A stretch of DNA of 64,000 bases, taken from the NCBI GenBank assembly GCA_018242605.1, contig JAFEBP010000005.1, positions 706,861 to 770,860 on the forward strand. Direction: 5' to 3'. Shown piece by piece: positions 9,461 through 19,253 of the stretch. The notes beneath the pieces are model-generated. The model saw only the letters and a list, made by a program, of their open reading frames with translations. It made no database searches and was not told where the DNA came from. Within the stretch, counting starts at the first letter, position 1, and each line of letters starts with the position of its first letter. The position numbers were made by a program, and so were the translations under genes. The DNA is from Planctomycetota bacterium. GTDB taxonomy: Bacteria; Planctomycetota; Phycisphaerae; Phycisphaerales; UBA1924.

Positions 9461-9502
9461 CTTCACAACTGAAAGAAACGGCACCCGGAATACGAACCGG
9501 GT

Positions 9503-10591
9503 ATGGGCTCTCTCCTGACTACATGGCTCGCTGATTCGGTACACCTGATTCGCCTCACCACCGGGGATCCGCAATTGACCACTTTCGCACCGCCTGCTGA
9601 CCGCTCCCAATCGTCACCCGGTTCGGCTGGCAACTGCCGCTTTGCCCAGACTGTCCGCGATCAGGTCGCGCGGACCGTCGTTGGCCAAGTGGTCGTGGTT
9701 GAACGCGTGCTGATCGCGCTGCTCACGGGCGGACACCTTCTGTTGGAAGGGGTCCCGGGGATCGCCAAGACGCTCATGGTGCAGGCGGTGGCGAAAGCGA
9801 TCGACCTGCGGTTCAACCGCGTTCAGTTCACAATCGACCTGCTCCCATCGGACATCATCGGCGCTGAAATCCTGGACCAGAGGTCGGGCGAGTTCCGCGT
9901 GCACAAGGGGCCGGTGTTCACCAACCTACTCCTGGCAGACGAGATCAACCGTGCCTCTCCCAAGGTGCAGTCTGCGCTCCTGGAGGCGATGCAGGAGCGG
10001 CGGGTCTCGATCGGCGACGCCACGCATGACCTGCCCGCGCCCTTCCTCGTCATCGCGACACAAAACCCGGTGGAGCAGGCCGGCACCTTTGAACTTCCCG
10101 AAGCGCAGTTGGACCGTTTCATGCTCCGCCACCAACTGACCTATCCCAAGCCCGACGAGGAAGCCGAGGTCGTGCGGCGGAGCCTGGCGTTAAAACTGAA
10201 GAAGCAGGGCGACGGCGCCGTGCCCATGTCGGCCTTCGACGCGATCGACTCTTCACACCGGCTCAGCGTCTCCGACCTCACGCAGGCGATGACGGACGTT
10301 CAGAGTGTTCACGTGAGCGAAGTATTCATCCGTGATTGCGTGGAGTTGGTGAACCTGACCCGTACGCACGAGCACATCGAACTGGGATGCAGCCCCCGCG
10401 CCGCCCTGGCGCTCGTGCACGCGTCGAGGGCAAGGGCGTATATCAACGGACGCGATTACGCCGTGCCCGAGGATTTGTTCGCTTTGGCACCGGATGTGGT
10501 TCTTCACCGAATCCGGCTCAAATACGAAGCCCTGGCCGAGGGACGCCGGTCTCCCGAAGTCCTTCGGGACATCCTTTCCCGGCTGGCTTGA
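9503..10591 (+). CDS. MoxR family AAA+ ATPase
   Basis: 362 residues. MoxR ATPases act as chaperones for vWA proteins, often in maturation of or stress response by envelope or metal-containing complexes. Walker A is GVPGIAKT (about 83-90), Walker B is LLADEINR (about 143-150), and the sensor region IATQNPVEQAGTFELPEAQ is typical of the family. The C-terminal lid contains GCSPRAALALVHASRA. The N-terminal 45 residues precede the conserved domain, so a later start is possible. It is the first gene of a run with DUF58 and vWA genes, the standard MoxR context, with 42 bases before the next start. Confidence 0.96.
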   Translation: MGSLLTTWLADSVHLIRLTTGDPQLTTFAPPADRSQSSPGSAGNCRFAQTVRDQVARTVVGQVVVVERVLIALLTGGHLLLEGVPGIAKTLMVQAVAKAIDLRFNRVQFTIDLLPSDIIGAEILDQRSGEFRVHKGPVFTNLLLADEINRASPKVQSALLEAMQERRVSIGDATHDLPAPFLVIATQNPVEQAGTFELPEAQLDRFMLRHQLTYPKPDEEAEVVRRSLALKLKKQGDGAVPMSAFDAIDSSHRLSVSDLTQAMTDVQSVHVSEVFIRDCVELVNLTRTHEHIELGCSPRAALALVHASRARAYINGRDYAVPEDLFALAPDVVLHRIRLKYEALAEGRRSPEVLRDILSRLA

Positions 10592-10633
10592 CGCCCCCGA
10601 TCCGGACGTTCACTTTCCGCTGGTAACATCCCC

Positions 10634-11509
10634 TTGTCGATCGCCGCGTACACCCAAGTCCTGAGCCCACCCGAAGAGTTCGCCAGAGGCGACTTCGAGT
10701 TCGTCGTGCGCCGTATCGCCGACGAACTCGCGCTGGGGGCCGACAACTCGCTGTTCGTCGGCAGCGGCCTCGAATACGCGAGTTCAAGACCATACCAGCC
10801 CGGCGACTCGATCCGTCTGCTCAACTGGCGGCTGACGGCACGGACGGGCAAGCCGTTCATCAAGGAGCATGAGGCGCTCAAGCGTACGTGCGTCTACATC
10901 CTCGTCGACACATCGGCGTCGATGGCGGTAACATCGGTTCCGCTGAGCAAACACGGGCTCGCGGTGTGGATCGCCGCGGCCGTCGGGCTCGTGGCGCAGC
11001 GGCGGCTGAGCCCCGCCGCGATCGTCGGCGCGGGCGAACGATCGACGCGGATCATGCCCAGTCTGCTTCGCAACGACCTGTGGCGTGAAATCGAACCGTT
11101 GCGTCGCAACAGCATGAGCGAGATCACGCGACTCGCGGACCGGCTCGACAACCTCAACCTGCGCGCAGAGCGAGCGAGCATGGTGCTAGTGATCAGCGAC
11201 CTGCACGATCCCGACGCGCTTGAGGCGTTAAGCCACACGGCCCAGCGTCACGACTGCGCGATGATCCACACGATCGACCCGGCCGAGACCGGCCCGCTGC
11301 GGGCCGGCTTCTTCCGCGGGCAGGAAGCGGAGACCGGCAGACAGTTCCTGGGAACATCAACCACGGGCATCGCGAACACCCACACCATCCGCTCGGATTT
11401 GGCGCGGCGAGGCGTGGACTATCTCATGCTCCGCACCGACACTCCATTTATCGCACCGCTCAAGCACTTCCTCGGAAATCGCGGCGGATTCACGCGGGGG
11501 CGAGGATGA
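10634..11509 (+). CDS. DUF58 domain protein
   Basis: 291 residues starting at TTG. DUF58 proteins are vWA-related and almost always follow MoxR. The family motif YQPGDSIRLLNWRLTAR is present around residues 55-70, followed by the vWA-like segment VYILVDTSASM around residues 90-100 and VLVISDLHDPDAL around residue 185. No membrane segment is evident, so this copy is probably cytoplasmic or peripheral. It overlaps the next start by 4 bases (ATGA), showing translational coupling. The family is clear; the molecular role is poorly known. Confidence 0.92.
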   Translation: MSIAAYTQVLSPPEEFARGDFEFVVRRIADELALGADNSLFVGSGLEYASSRPYQPGDSIRLLNWRLTARTGKPFIKEHEALKRTCVYILVDTSASMAVTSVPLSKHGLAVWIAAAVGLVAQRRLSPAAIVGAGERSTRIMPSLLRNDLWREIEPLRRNSMSEITRLADRLDNLNLRAERASMVLVISDLHDPDALEALSHTAQRHDCAMIHTIDPAETGPLRAGFFRGQEAETGRQFLGTSTTGIANTHTIRSDLARRGVDYLMLRTDTPFIAPLKHFLGNRGGFTRGRG

Positions 11510-12330
11510 AATACGCCTGCATAATCTCCGCATCGCTTATGGCGTCCGCATTCGCGGCTGAAGGCCCCGCCGCACAGGTCACCCGCGGGATCGCCTCCGC
11601 GATCGAGGTGCCCGTGGCGCCGGGCCTGCTCCGCGCCAAGTCAAACCAGACCCCCGATTCTCCGGTGCTCGTGCGGGTAGTCCCGTCTCAAACGCCCGGA
11701 AAGCAGAGGATCGAGTTTATCGGGTTCGTGGCGGGGAGCTTTGACCTTCGCGAATTCCTGGAAGGCCCCGGTGGTGGCCGCGCGGAACTGCCGTCGTTAC
11801 CGATCCAGGTGATCTCCCAACTGCCGCCAAACGCCGGAACAGACGTTTTCGGCCTGGCGCAACCCAACTTCTCGCTCGGTGCGCACTACCAGGAGATTTT
11901 GGTGCTTGGTGCCGCGGCGTGGGCTCTGGTTCCGCTCGTCGTGATCGCGAAACGGGTACTGCGACGCCCAGCGCCCGCGGCCGCACGGACAGAGACTCCC
12001 CCACCACCAACGATCGCGGAAGAACTGAGTACGCTCATTGCGGCTGCAACGCAGCGACCGATGAGCGTGAGCGACCGGGGCCGGGTCGAGTTGCTGCTTC
12101 TCCAGTTCCTGCGAGATCGGCACCGCGCCGAGAACGCCGATGATCTGGCGACGCAGATTCGCACACTGTTCCACATGGCTGAAACAAAGGAGCTGGTGGT
12201 TGCTGTCGAGCGATGGCTGCACAGCGCGCAGGGCTCGCAGCAGCCCGACGCGGCGACAACGGCGGAGTTGCAGCAATTCAGATCGGCATACTTGACTCCA
12301 AAGCCCGCGGAAGGCGTGGTGTCCCCATGA
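11506..12330 (+). CDS. Membrane protein of the MoxR/vWA cluster (DUF4381-like)
   Basis: 274 residues. A short N-terminal signal-like segment (ACIISASLMASAFAA) is followed by an extracytoplasmic domain of about 100 residues, one transmembrane helix at about 131-152 (ILVLGAAAWALVPLVVIA), a proline-rich linker (RTETPPPPTIAEE) and a cytoplasmic helical domain. This order resembles DUF4381-type proteins that sit between DUF58 and the vWA genes in such clusters, but the resemblance is in architecture and position more than in sequence I can verify. It overlaps its neighbours by 4 bases on both sides (ATGA junctions), so it is almost certainly made together with them. Confidence 0.7.
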   Translation: MKYACIISASLMASAFAAEGPAAQVTRGIASAIEVPVAPGLLRAKSNQTPDSPVLVRVVPSQTPGKQRIEFIGFVAGSFDLREFLEGPGGGRAELPSLPIQVISQLPPNAGTDVFGLAQPNFSLGAHYQEILVLGAAAWALVPLVVIAKRVLRRPAPAAARTETPPPPTIAEELSTLIAAATQRPMSVSDRGRVELLLLQFLRDRHRAENADDLATQIRTLFHMAETKELVVAVERWLHSAQGSQQPDAATTAELQQFRSAYLTPKPAEGVVSP

Positions 12331-13226
12331 CGTTCCTCCATCCATGGGTCCTGCTGCTGCTCGCGGTTCCTGTCTTGCTGATGTGGACGGTGATCGGGCG
12401 TGGCCCCGGGATCGTGCTGCCGGTAGATCATCAGGCTCATACGTCGCGTAGATGGTTGCACCGGTTGCTGGGAATCTTCGATGCGATCCCGCTGCTGCTG
12501 CTGGCGATGGCAATCGTGATTCTCGCCGGGCCGCAGATGCTCAAGCAACCGCGGAGCCAGCGGTCGCTCACCAACATCCAGATCTGTATGGATGTATCCG
12601 GCAGCATGAGCGGCCCCCGCTACCGCATGGCCTCTCAGGCGATCGAGGATTTCACCAAGGCGCGCGAAGGAGACGCCTTCGGCCTGACGCTCTTTGGTTC
12701 TCATCAGATCCGTTGGATCCCGCTCACCAAGGACCTGTCGACGATCCGCCACGCGATGCCGTTCGCCAACCCGGACAACCAGCCGGTGCACATGTCCGGC
12801 ACGGCCATCGGGGCGGCTCTGCGGTACGCCCGCGACAACATGGAGGCCGAAGCGCTCGAAGGCGATCGCTTGATCATCCTCGTCTCCGACGGTGATAGTT
12901 CGGATCTGGGAAACGGTGAGAACTACAAGGTGGGCGAGGAACTCAAGGCCGCGGGGATCACGTTGTACCACATCCATGTCGCCGAGGATGAGATCCCCAC
13001 GGAGGTGGTTGATATGGCCCGTGAAACGGGCGGAGAAGCGCTGGCGGCCCACGATGTGCAGAACCTCAAACAGGTTTTCACGCATATCGATCGGATGAAG
13101 CCCGCGAAGTACAAGAGCTCCGGCACAGTGCCGCTGGACCACTTCAAGCCCTTCGCCATAGCGGCCCTCTGCCTGGCCGGGCTTCACGCACTGGGACTCC
13201 TGGGAATGAGGTACACGCCTTGGTGA
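12327..13226 (+). CDS. BatA-like vWA membrane protein
   Basis: 299 residues. The start at ATG 12327 overlaps the previous stop by 4 bases; the open frame extends upstream, but this start gives the expected N-terminal helix (FLHPWVLLLLAVPVLLMW). A second helix at about 50-70 precedes a vWA domain with the MIDAS motif DVSGS (D89) and the later VSDGDSSD. A C-terminal helix (about 272-293) closes the protein, as in BatA/BatB proteins, so the vWA domain lies between membrane anchors. BatA/BatB were first linked to aerotolerance and are now regarded as envelope stress or complex-assembly factors that work with MoxR. Its end overlaps the next vWA gene. Confidence 0.92.
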   Translation: MTFLHPWVLLLLAVPVLLMWTVIGRGPGIVLPVDHQAHTSRRWLHRLLGIFDAIPLLLLAMAIVILAGPQMLKQPRSQRSLTNIQICMDVSGSMSGPRYRMASQAIEDFTKAREGDAFGLTLFGSHQIRWIPLTKDLSTIRHAMPFANPDNQPVHMSGTAIGAALRYARDNMEAEALEGDRLIILVSDGDSSDLGNGENYKVGEELKAAGITLYHIHVAEDEIPTEVVDMARETGGEALAAHDVQNLKQVFTHIDRMKPAKYKSSGTVPLDHFKPFAIAALCLAGLHALGLLGMRYTPW

Positions 13227-14215
13227 TCGCCCCGCTCATCGCATTGCTCGCCGCGGCGGTAGCGATCTCTGCCGAGTGGATCCACGCGCGACGCGTGAAA
13301 CGGGTGGCCCGGCTGGCGTTCGGGCCGACCGGACGTGCCGCTGGTTGGACGGTGATCGCACCGTGGGTGCGGTGCATCGGCGTCGCCACGGCGGTCTTCG
13401 GCGGAGCGACCTTGGCCGCCTACGACCCGATGGAATCGGACGAACCCCCCTCACCGCACGCCTCGCGGCAACTGCTCATCTGCCTCGACGTTTCCCCCAG
13501 CATGCAGATCAAGGACGCAGGCCCGGACGCCGAGAAGATCTCCAGAGCCCGGTGGGCGGGGAAGCTCGTTCAGGCGATCCTCGATCGCATTGACATGAAG
13601 GAGACGCGAATCTCGGTCGTCGCTTTCTACTCCAAAGCGCTCCCGGTGCTTCAGGAATCAACGGACAAGAACGTCGTTGCCAATATGCTCGACGGCCTGC
13701 CGATGTACGTCGCGTTCGAGGCCGGCAAGACCGATCTCGCGGCGGGCGTGAACGAATCGCTGCAGATGGCCCGGCCCTGGGGGCGGAAATCCGCAACGCT
13801 CGTGGTGATCACCGACGGGGATGCCGACCCCGCCGCCGTCAGCTCCGCGATCCCACCTTCGATCGCCGATGCCATCGTCATTGGCGTCGGCGACACCAAC
13901 CGACCGACAATCGTCGCGGGGCACTCCTCGCGGCAGGACCCGTGGTCGCTCAAGCAACTGGCGGCCAAGTTGGGAGGCGTCTTCCACGAAGGGAATCGAC
14001 TCCATCTGCCCCGCGAAATTCTCGAACGACTCAAGATGGTCAGCCCCCGTGCGGGGGCATCGATGGGTATCCGCGAGATCGGCTTGGTGTGCCTGGGAGT
14101 TGGCTCCGGCCTTCTGGCATTGATCGGGCCGGCACTGATGCTCTTTGGCCTTCCCGCGGAGTTCGCCGCGGGTCGTCGTCCCGTCCAAGCACGGTTTACA
14201 CCTTCACGCACCTGA
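13220..14215 (+). CDS. BatB-like vWA membrane protein
   Basis: 331 residues from GTG 13220, overlapping the preceding vWA gene by 7 bases. N-terminal helices (VIAPLIALLAAAVAISAEW, and a second near residues 50-70) are followed by a vWA domain with the MIDAS motif DVSPS (D90), TDLAAG and ITDGDADP. A C-terminal helix (about 285-305) is rich in Gly and Leu. The arrangement copies that of the preceding gene, giving an adjacent BatA-BatB pair. The C-terminal tail (RPVQARFTPSRT) is basic and probably cytoplasmic. Confidence 0.92.
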   Translation: MVIAPLIALLAAAVAISAEWIHARRVKRVARLAFGPTGRAAGWTVIAPWVRCIGVATAVFGGATLAAYDPMESDEPPSPHASRQLLICLDVSPSMQIKDAGPDAEKISRARWAGKLVQAILDRIDMKETRISVVAFYSKALPVLQESTDKNVVANMLDGLPMYVAFEAGKTDLAAGVNESLQMARPWGRKSATLVVITDGDADPAAVSSAIPPSIADAIVIGVGDTNRPTIVAGHSSRQDPWSLKQLAAKLGGVFHEGNRLHLPREILERLKMVSPRAGASMGIREIGLVCLGVGSGLLALIGPALMLFGLPAEFAAGRRPVQARFTPSRT

Positions 14216-14223
14216 GACGCACC

Positions 14224-15093
14224 ATGCTCCGCACACGCATCGCTTGGACAATTTGGGCACTGCTGCCGATCCTGGGTCTCGCGTACCACTTCGGGCCGGG
14301 CCAGCGGGCGTTCATGGAAGATCGAGCAGCTCGGCTGCTCGCCGCGGCGATCCACAAGCAGGACGCCGCCATCAAGGCACAGGAAAGCGCGTACGCCGTG
14401 CACCTGAAAGCCATCGACGCGCGGCGAGCGGCGTTCTTGTCCCAATCGACCGCCGATGTGACGAACTCACAGGAGATCGGGAAGCAAGAGGATGCCGCGT
14501 ACAAGGAAGCCGCCTCGGCCTGGGAAGCAACCGCCGATGCGTTCGGGCAAGCCCAGGAGGTGCTCAAGAGCGCCGAGTCCAAATCTCTGAACTACGCCCG
14601 GTGGGCCCACAGCCGCGCGCTCATTCGGGGAGGGCGGTTGGGCTCGGGGGTTAACGAACTCGAGGAGCTCATCGAGGAGCTGGCCTCGAAAGGCCAGGCA
14701 ACCACGCAGTTGGCACGGGACGCGCGGAGCGAGCTCGCCACCGGGTACTACTACGGCGCGAGACTGATGAGACTCGCGGACAAGCCCGCGCAGGAATGGC
14801 GTGAGGTGTCGGGCAAAGCGAGGCAGAACTACCGATACCTCGCCGAAACTGCCCTCGCCAAAGGTGAATCTGATTCGACCGTGAAGGAATACCAGAACAA
14901 TCTCGAACTGGTGCTGAACCTCGAGCAGAGCAGCCTAGCGGACCTGCAAGCCAAGCCTCTTCCTAAGAACTCGCCGAGAGGCATGAAGGAGGGAATCGGC
15001 CCGCCCAAGGCCGGCAAGAGCAAGCGACCTCCTCGGAAGGGTGACGCTCGCGACGGCGCGTCCGGGGTCGGCGAAATCGATGGAGGCTGGTAG
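14224..15093 (+). CDS. Membrane-anchored helical protein of the vWA cluster
   Basis: 289 residues from ATG 14224; the frame is open further upstream, but that part overlaps the vWA gene. One N-terminal helix (TIWALLPILGLAYHF) anchors a long Ala/Glu/Lys-rich helical domain with repeat-like pairs (IKAQESAYAVHL, KEAASAWEATADAF, KSAESKSLNYARWA), compatible with TPR-like or coiled-coil packing. It occupies the place that the TPR protein BatC has in classical Bat operons. I infer the same scaffold role by position; there is no sequence signature to prove it. The C-terminal 50 residues are Lys/Pro/Gly-rich and probably disordered. Confidence 0.6.
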   Translation: MLRTRIAWTIWALLPILGLAYHFGPGQRAFMEDRAARLLAAAIHKQDAAIKAQESAYAVHLKAIDARRAAFLSQSTADVTNSQEIGKQEDAAYKEAASAWEATADAFGQAQEVLKSAESKSLNYARWAHSRALIRGGRLGSGVNELEELIEELASKGQATTQLARDARSELATGYYYGARLMRLADKPAQEWREVSGKARQNYRYLAETALAKGESDSTVKEYQNNLELVLNLEQSSLADLQAKPLPKNSPRGMKEGIGPPKAGKSKRPPRKGDARDGASGVGEIDGGW

Positions 15094-15143
15094 GCGAACC
15101 CGAGCTACTTCGTTCTTTCACGCATGTGATCAGCATCTCAACC

Positions 15144-18100
15144 ATGAACACCGCACACGAGCGACACATGACAGCACACCACTCGCTGACTCACCGCAAC
15201 GCTTGCCGACGCCTTTACTGGCGGCTGGTCGCACTCGCTTGCTTGAACGCCTTCACTTTGACGCGGTTCGCCATCGCTCAAGACAGAGACGGCCCCGACG
15301 AGCCGCCTCCCGCGAGCCAACCCGCGGCGGGCGAATCGAAGCCAGCATCGATCTCCCCTCCGGAGCAGCCCAGCAAGGAAGAGATCGCCGACCTCAAGGC
15401 GCTCTACGACTCTCTCTCACCGGAACAGCAGACGGAGATGAAGGCGTACTACTCCGATCTGGGTGTGAATCTGGACACGCTGCTTGGACTTGCCACCGCG
15501 AAAGCGGAGCAGGCCAACCGGGCGAGAGAGTTGCTTGGTGCCATGAAAGAACTTGACTGGACACGCCGCCCGCAGGCGGTGCTGGCTGCTCGCTCCAAGC
15601 TCGGATTCGGTCAGGTGCCCCAGCCCAACGCCGCGACAGCCAGCGGGCAAGATGTTGCCAAATGGCTCCACCTGCACGTCATGGCGGGCGAATGGGGGAC
15701 CGTGGCAGATTTTCTCAAATCCCGGCCAGAATCAGATGCACAAGGCGTGTACTCACAGATCCTGCAGGCGATCAACAAGGGCGATGCGGGCCTTCTTCCC
15801 GAAGAAGTACTGGCGATCGCGGAAGCGGCCCCCGCGGAACTCAAGCCGTGGCAGTTGACATCTTTGGCGGGGCTGCTCAAGAACGCCGCAGCGAAGCACA
15901 GCATTGGCCCGGCCCTCGCGCAGATCAAGGCGGGCACGCGGAACTTCGGCATGAAGGATGCCGAGACTCGCCGCCGCACGGTCGACTTCCTCGCGAGCGC
16001 CGGCTTGGTGGTCGAGGCGTACGACTATCTGCCGCCTTTGGAAGAAGCCAAAGCCGCCGCCGACGGGCAGTTGCTCCTCGTGCACGGACGGTACAAGGAA
16101 GACCTGGCGAGCAAGGCCGTGGACGGACCGGAATCGGACGCGAACCGGCTCGCGGCATGGGAGCTATTCTGCGAAGTTTCGATGCTCCCGAAGGCTTCGT
16201 TTGAGGTGAAACGTGAGGCTTTGAGCAGGAACATCGGGCTGATGAATCAGGTGCCGCGGGCAAAGGTGACGCCCTGGCTGACGGACGTGTTCGCGAGCGA
16301 CACGATGGGACCGGTGGCGCTCGAGATCATGGCCCTGACGGCGGTGTCGATCGGCGACAACAAGCTGGACGTAGAGCAGCGGGCGCAGTCGATCCTGAAC
16401 CTGAAGGAGGCGGTGGACATACTTCTGGAACGCAAGTCTGTTGAGAGTTCCGCGCTGCGCGTTCCGATGCGGATGCTCACGACAGCGCTCATCCAGGAAA
16501 TAGAGAATACGGTCAAGGAAAAGGGACGCGAGCGAGTGCTCGCCCGCGAAGCGCAACTCCTGCTGCGTGCCATCCCCAACGACGCCTGGTTCGCGACGAT
16601 GGAGCCGAGCCTGGCGACCCGGGCATCGAAGGCGTGCATCGCGATCGCGACGACTGCCGACGAGACCGACCTGGCGTTGTCGCTCCTCTCCAAGGGGATC
16701 AAGCGATCTCCCGACCAGGCGATTGACCTGGCAGATCATTTCCTCAAGAGCTGGGAGCAGCGTCTGAATCCCAAGTCCGAGGAGGACGACGGTCGCAGCA
16801 TGTTCTATTTCTACCGTGAGTACCTTCCTTCAGCGCCGCTCACCCGCGGCCGCCAGCGAAGGAATCTCGACCGCCTCCAGCAGGTGATGAAGGAGTTGGA
16901 AGCGATCCACGTGGACCCGCGTCGATTGCCGACGATCGCATCCGCCTTCCGCGCGTGCCATAGCCGCACCGAAGTGTACGAGCGTGAAGACATCGTCCGC
17001 GCATTCGGCCCGATCGAGCAAATCCCCGCGTCGACATCCTGCACGCTCGCAGAGTTCATGGGCGCCAGCCTGAACGGCGATTGGCGCAACCGCACCACGC
17101 AGCAGGCAGCGGGCACCAAGCGGTCGGATTCCGAGATCGCCGCGCTCGTGGACAAGGGCTACGGGATTGCTCTTGAACTCATCGAGAGCGCGTTCGCGAC
17201 GCAACCGGATTCGTGGCACTTTGCCGCGGTCAAAGCCGGTCTGGCGTACGACCGCATGCAGTTCAGGAACACGCAGCAGAAGCAAGACCCCGCCAAGGTG
17301 GACGAGTATCGCCAGGCGGCCTTCACGGCGTTCGAGCAGGCCGCCGCTCGATACGCCAAGGCGCTCGAGACAGGCGAGGAGCGCGAGAACGTCGCCGTCT
17401 TCACCCGCTGGTTCGGGGCCGCGTTAGGCACGCCGGAGCTCAACTTCTTCCGCGTCGACGACATGCCCACGGAGGGTTCGCTGCAGGACGATCAGATCGA
17501 GAGGATCCGCAAGGCAATCGCCGCGATGTCGCCGGATCGGGCGTTCCGGCACATCTCCGATTTCGCTCGCACCATCGGCGACGTGGTGGGACGAACGGAC
17601 CCGGAGATCAAGCCGCGCCTCGTGCATCACGCGCTTCGCATCATCGGCTCGCACCCGGCCGGCGCTTCGCTGCGTTCGCTCGATGAGCTGTACCGAGACC
17701 TGGTGAAAGACGAGATCAAGCTGCGAGTCGCGATCGATGGCGATGATCGCGTCGGCGTGAATCGTCCGTTCGGCGTTCTGATCTCTCTGCGATTCACGAA
17801 CGCGGTGGACCGCGAAACAGGCGGGTTCGCCAAGTACCTCCAGAATAACGTGTGGGGCCGCGTCGGTCGGCAATACCGCGAGATCAACTACCGAGACCAG
17901 CTTCAGAAGAGCTTTGAAGCTGCGTTGAGCAAATCGTTCACGATCGAAACGATCGGGTTCTTCGACGCGTTCATGCCTTCGCGGGGCGTCACCGAAAGCG
18001 GCCATGACGGCTGGCTCGAGAAGCCGATGGCCTACGCCATCCTGACCCGCAAGGACCCCAGCATCGACCGCATCCCGCAGATCATCATGGATTTACAGTT

Positions 18101-19001
18101 CGAAGATCAGACCGGGCCCGTCACACTGGCGCTTCCCTCAAACACTCCTCCGCTCGCGGTGAACGACACGCCCGCCCCCAGGCCATGCCTGGACTTGGCA
18201 GTGGCGCAGATTGTCGATACACGAGAAGCACAGTCCGGCGAGAAGGACAAGTCGATCAAGCTCGAGGTGCAGGTCAGGGGCAAGGGCGTCGTGCCCGACA
18301 TCAAGGACGTGCTTGTCGGGCTCGACAAAGCCATCGAAGGGTACACCATCGCGCCCGACGGCATCGAGGCCAAGCCGCCCATGATTCTGCAGGAATCAGA
18401 AGTAGTGTCGCGAAGGTTCTATTTCGGGGGAAATCCCGACCCTCCGAAGGGCGGCTACCCGGAAGCGGATGAAAACGGCATGTACCGCCTCAACGTGGAA
18501 CGCGTGTACACCGTAACGTACAGGCCGGGGGAAAACGCCAAGGGCGCAGAGTTCAAGGTTCCAACGCTGGCGGAAGGATCCAAGGCGAAGTTTGAATCGC
18601 GGTACTACTCCGACTTTGACCTGGTGCCCGTGGTGAACAACGTGGTGCGCGTCTCCCCGCGGTGGCTGACACCGACGCGGCTGGTGATCGGCGGCGCGGT
18701 ACTGGTGGCGTTGTTCGGGGCCGGGGTGATCCTGTACCGCCGCAAGCGACCCGACCCAGTGATGAGCGACGGTTTCACCCTGCCCGCGCGGATCACACCG
18801 CTCACGGCCGTGATGACTCTGCGCAGAATTCAACTGGAGCACGCGGGTTCGTTGCCGGAGCCAAAGGTCCATTCGCTGGCGAAGGACATCGAGGAATTGG
18901 AGCGTCGCTACTTTGGCCCCGGCGTAGCTCCGACCGTCAACGGAGATCTCGAGTCCGTGGTTCGCGGATGGATGGCACAGACGGCGTCGAAGGCCAACTA
19001 G
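15144..19001 (+). CDS. Very large periplasmic protein with C-terminal membrane anchor (BatD position)
   Basis: About 1285 residues from ATG 15144; GTG 15126 and ATG 15168 are alternative starts. The N-terminal signal peptide (LVALACLNAFTLTRFAIAQ) leads into a low-complexity Pro/Ser segment and then about 1100 residues of mostly helical extracytoplasmic sequence. A beta-rich region at about 850-1160 contains the phrases LRVAIDGDDRVGVNRPFGVLI and IKLEVQVRGKGVVPDIKDVL. One transmembrane helix at about 1178-1200 is followed by a 90-residue cytoplasmic tail. This topology is that of BatD-type proteins, which close Bat operons, but it is about twice as long. No enzymatic motif is visible. It is probably co-transcribed with the MoxR-to-vWA genes. 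Confidence 0.65.
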   Translation: MNTAHERHMTAHHSLTHRNACRRLYWRLVALACLNAFTLTRFAIAQDRDGPDEPPPASQPAAGESKPASISPPEQPSKEEIADLKALYDSLSPEQQTEMKAYYSDLGVNLDTLLGLATAKAEQANRARELLGAMKELDWTRRPQAVLAARSKLGFGQVPQPNAATASGQDVAKWLHLHVMAGEWGTVADFLKSRPESDAQGVYSQILQAINKGDAGLLPEEVLAIAEAAPAELKPWQLTSLAGLLKNAAAKHSIGPALAQIKAGTRNFGMKDAETRRRTVDFLASAGLVVEAYDYLPPLEEAKAAADGQLLLVHGRYKEDLASKAVDGPESDANRLAAWELFCEVSMLPKASFEVKREALSRNIGLMNQVPRAKVTPWLTDVFASDTMGPVALEIMALTAVSIGDNKLDVEQRAQSILNLKEAVDILLERKSVESSALRVPMRMLTTALIQEIENTVKEKGRERVLAREAQLLLRAIPNDAWFATMEPSLATRASKACIAIATTADETDLALSLLSKGIKRSPDQAIDLADHFLKSWEQRLNPKSEEDDGRSMFYFYREYLPSAPLTRGRQRRNLDRLQQVMKELEAIHVDPRRLPTIASAFRACHSRTEVYEREDIVRAFGPIEQIPASTSCTLAEFMGASLNGDWRNRTTQQAAGTKRSDSEIAALVDKGYGIALELIESAFATQPDSWHFAAVKAGLAYDRMQFRNTQQKQDPAKVDEYRQAAFTAFEQAAARYAKALETGEERENVAVFTRWFGAALGTPELNFFRVDDMPTEGSLQDDQIERIRKAIAAMSPDRAFRHISDFARTIGDVVGRTDPEIKPRLVHHALRIIGSHPAGASLRSLDELYRDLVKDEIKLRVAIDGDDRVGVNRPFGVLISLRFTNAVDRETGGFAKYLQNNVWGRVGRQYREINYRDQLQKSFEAALSKSFTIETIGFFDAFMPSRGVTESGHDGWLEKPMAYAILTRKDPSIDRIPQIIMDLQFEDQTGPVTLALPSNTPPLAVNDTPAPRPCLDLAVAQIVDTREAQSGEKDKSIKLEVQVRGKGVVPDIKDVLVGLDKAIEGYTIAPDGIEAKPPMILQESEVVSRRFYFGGNPDPPKGGYPEADENGMYRLNVERVYTVTYRPGENAKGAEFKVPTLAEGSKAKFESRYYSDFDLVPVVNNVVRVSPRWLTPTRLVIGGAVLVALFGAGVILYRRKRPDPVMSDGFTLPARITPLTAVMTLRRIQLEHAGSLPEPKVHSLAKDIEELERRYFGPGVAPTVNGDLESVVRGWMAQTASKAN

Positions 19002-19022
19002 TAAGTTGGGGCACCAATTAAC

Positions 19023-19048
19023 GCCGCCCAAAGCGGGCAGCTTTTCGT
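19023..19048 (+). terminator. Possible rho-independent terminator
   Basis: GCCGCCC (19023-19029) can pair with GGGCAGC (19035-19041) with one mismatch across a 5-base loop, followed by TTTTCGTGTTTTG. It stands 21 bases after the stop of the large periplasmic gene and would separate the two vWA clusters. The mismatch and the interrupted T-run keep confidence low. Confidence 0.4.
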
Positions 19049-19253
19049 GTTTTGTTTGCTGAAGGGGCTAACATACCCGACCGCATTACTCACCCGAACG
19101 GACCCATGCCGAAAATCAATGTCGGATTGCGAGCGGCGGCTGTCTCCAACACGTATGGACAGGGGATTGGACGCTCGTTTTCCAGAAATACGCGCCAAGA
19201 GCTAGCCGTTTGAGCAACCGGCAAGATACACGACAGGTTCAACAGAACTGCGA

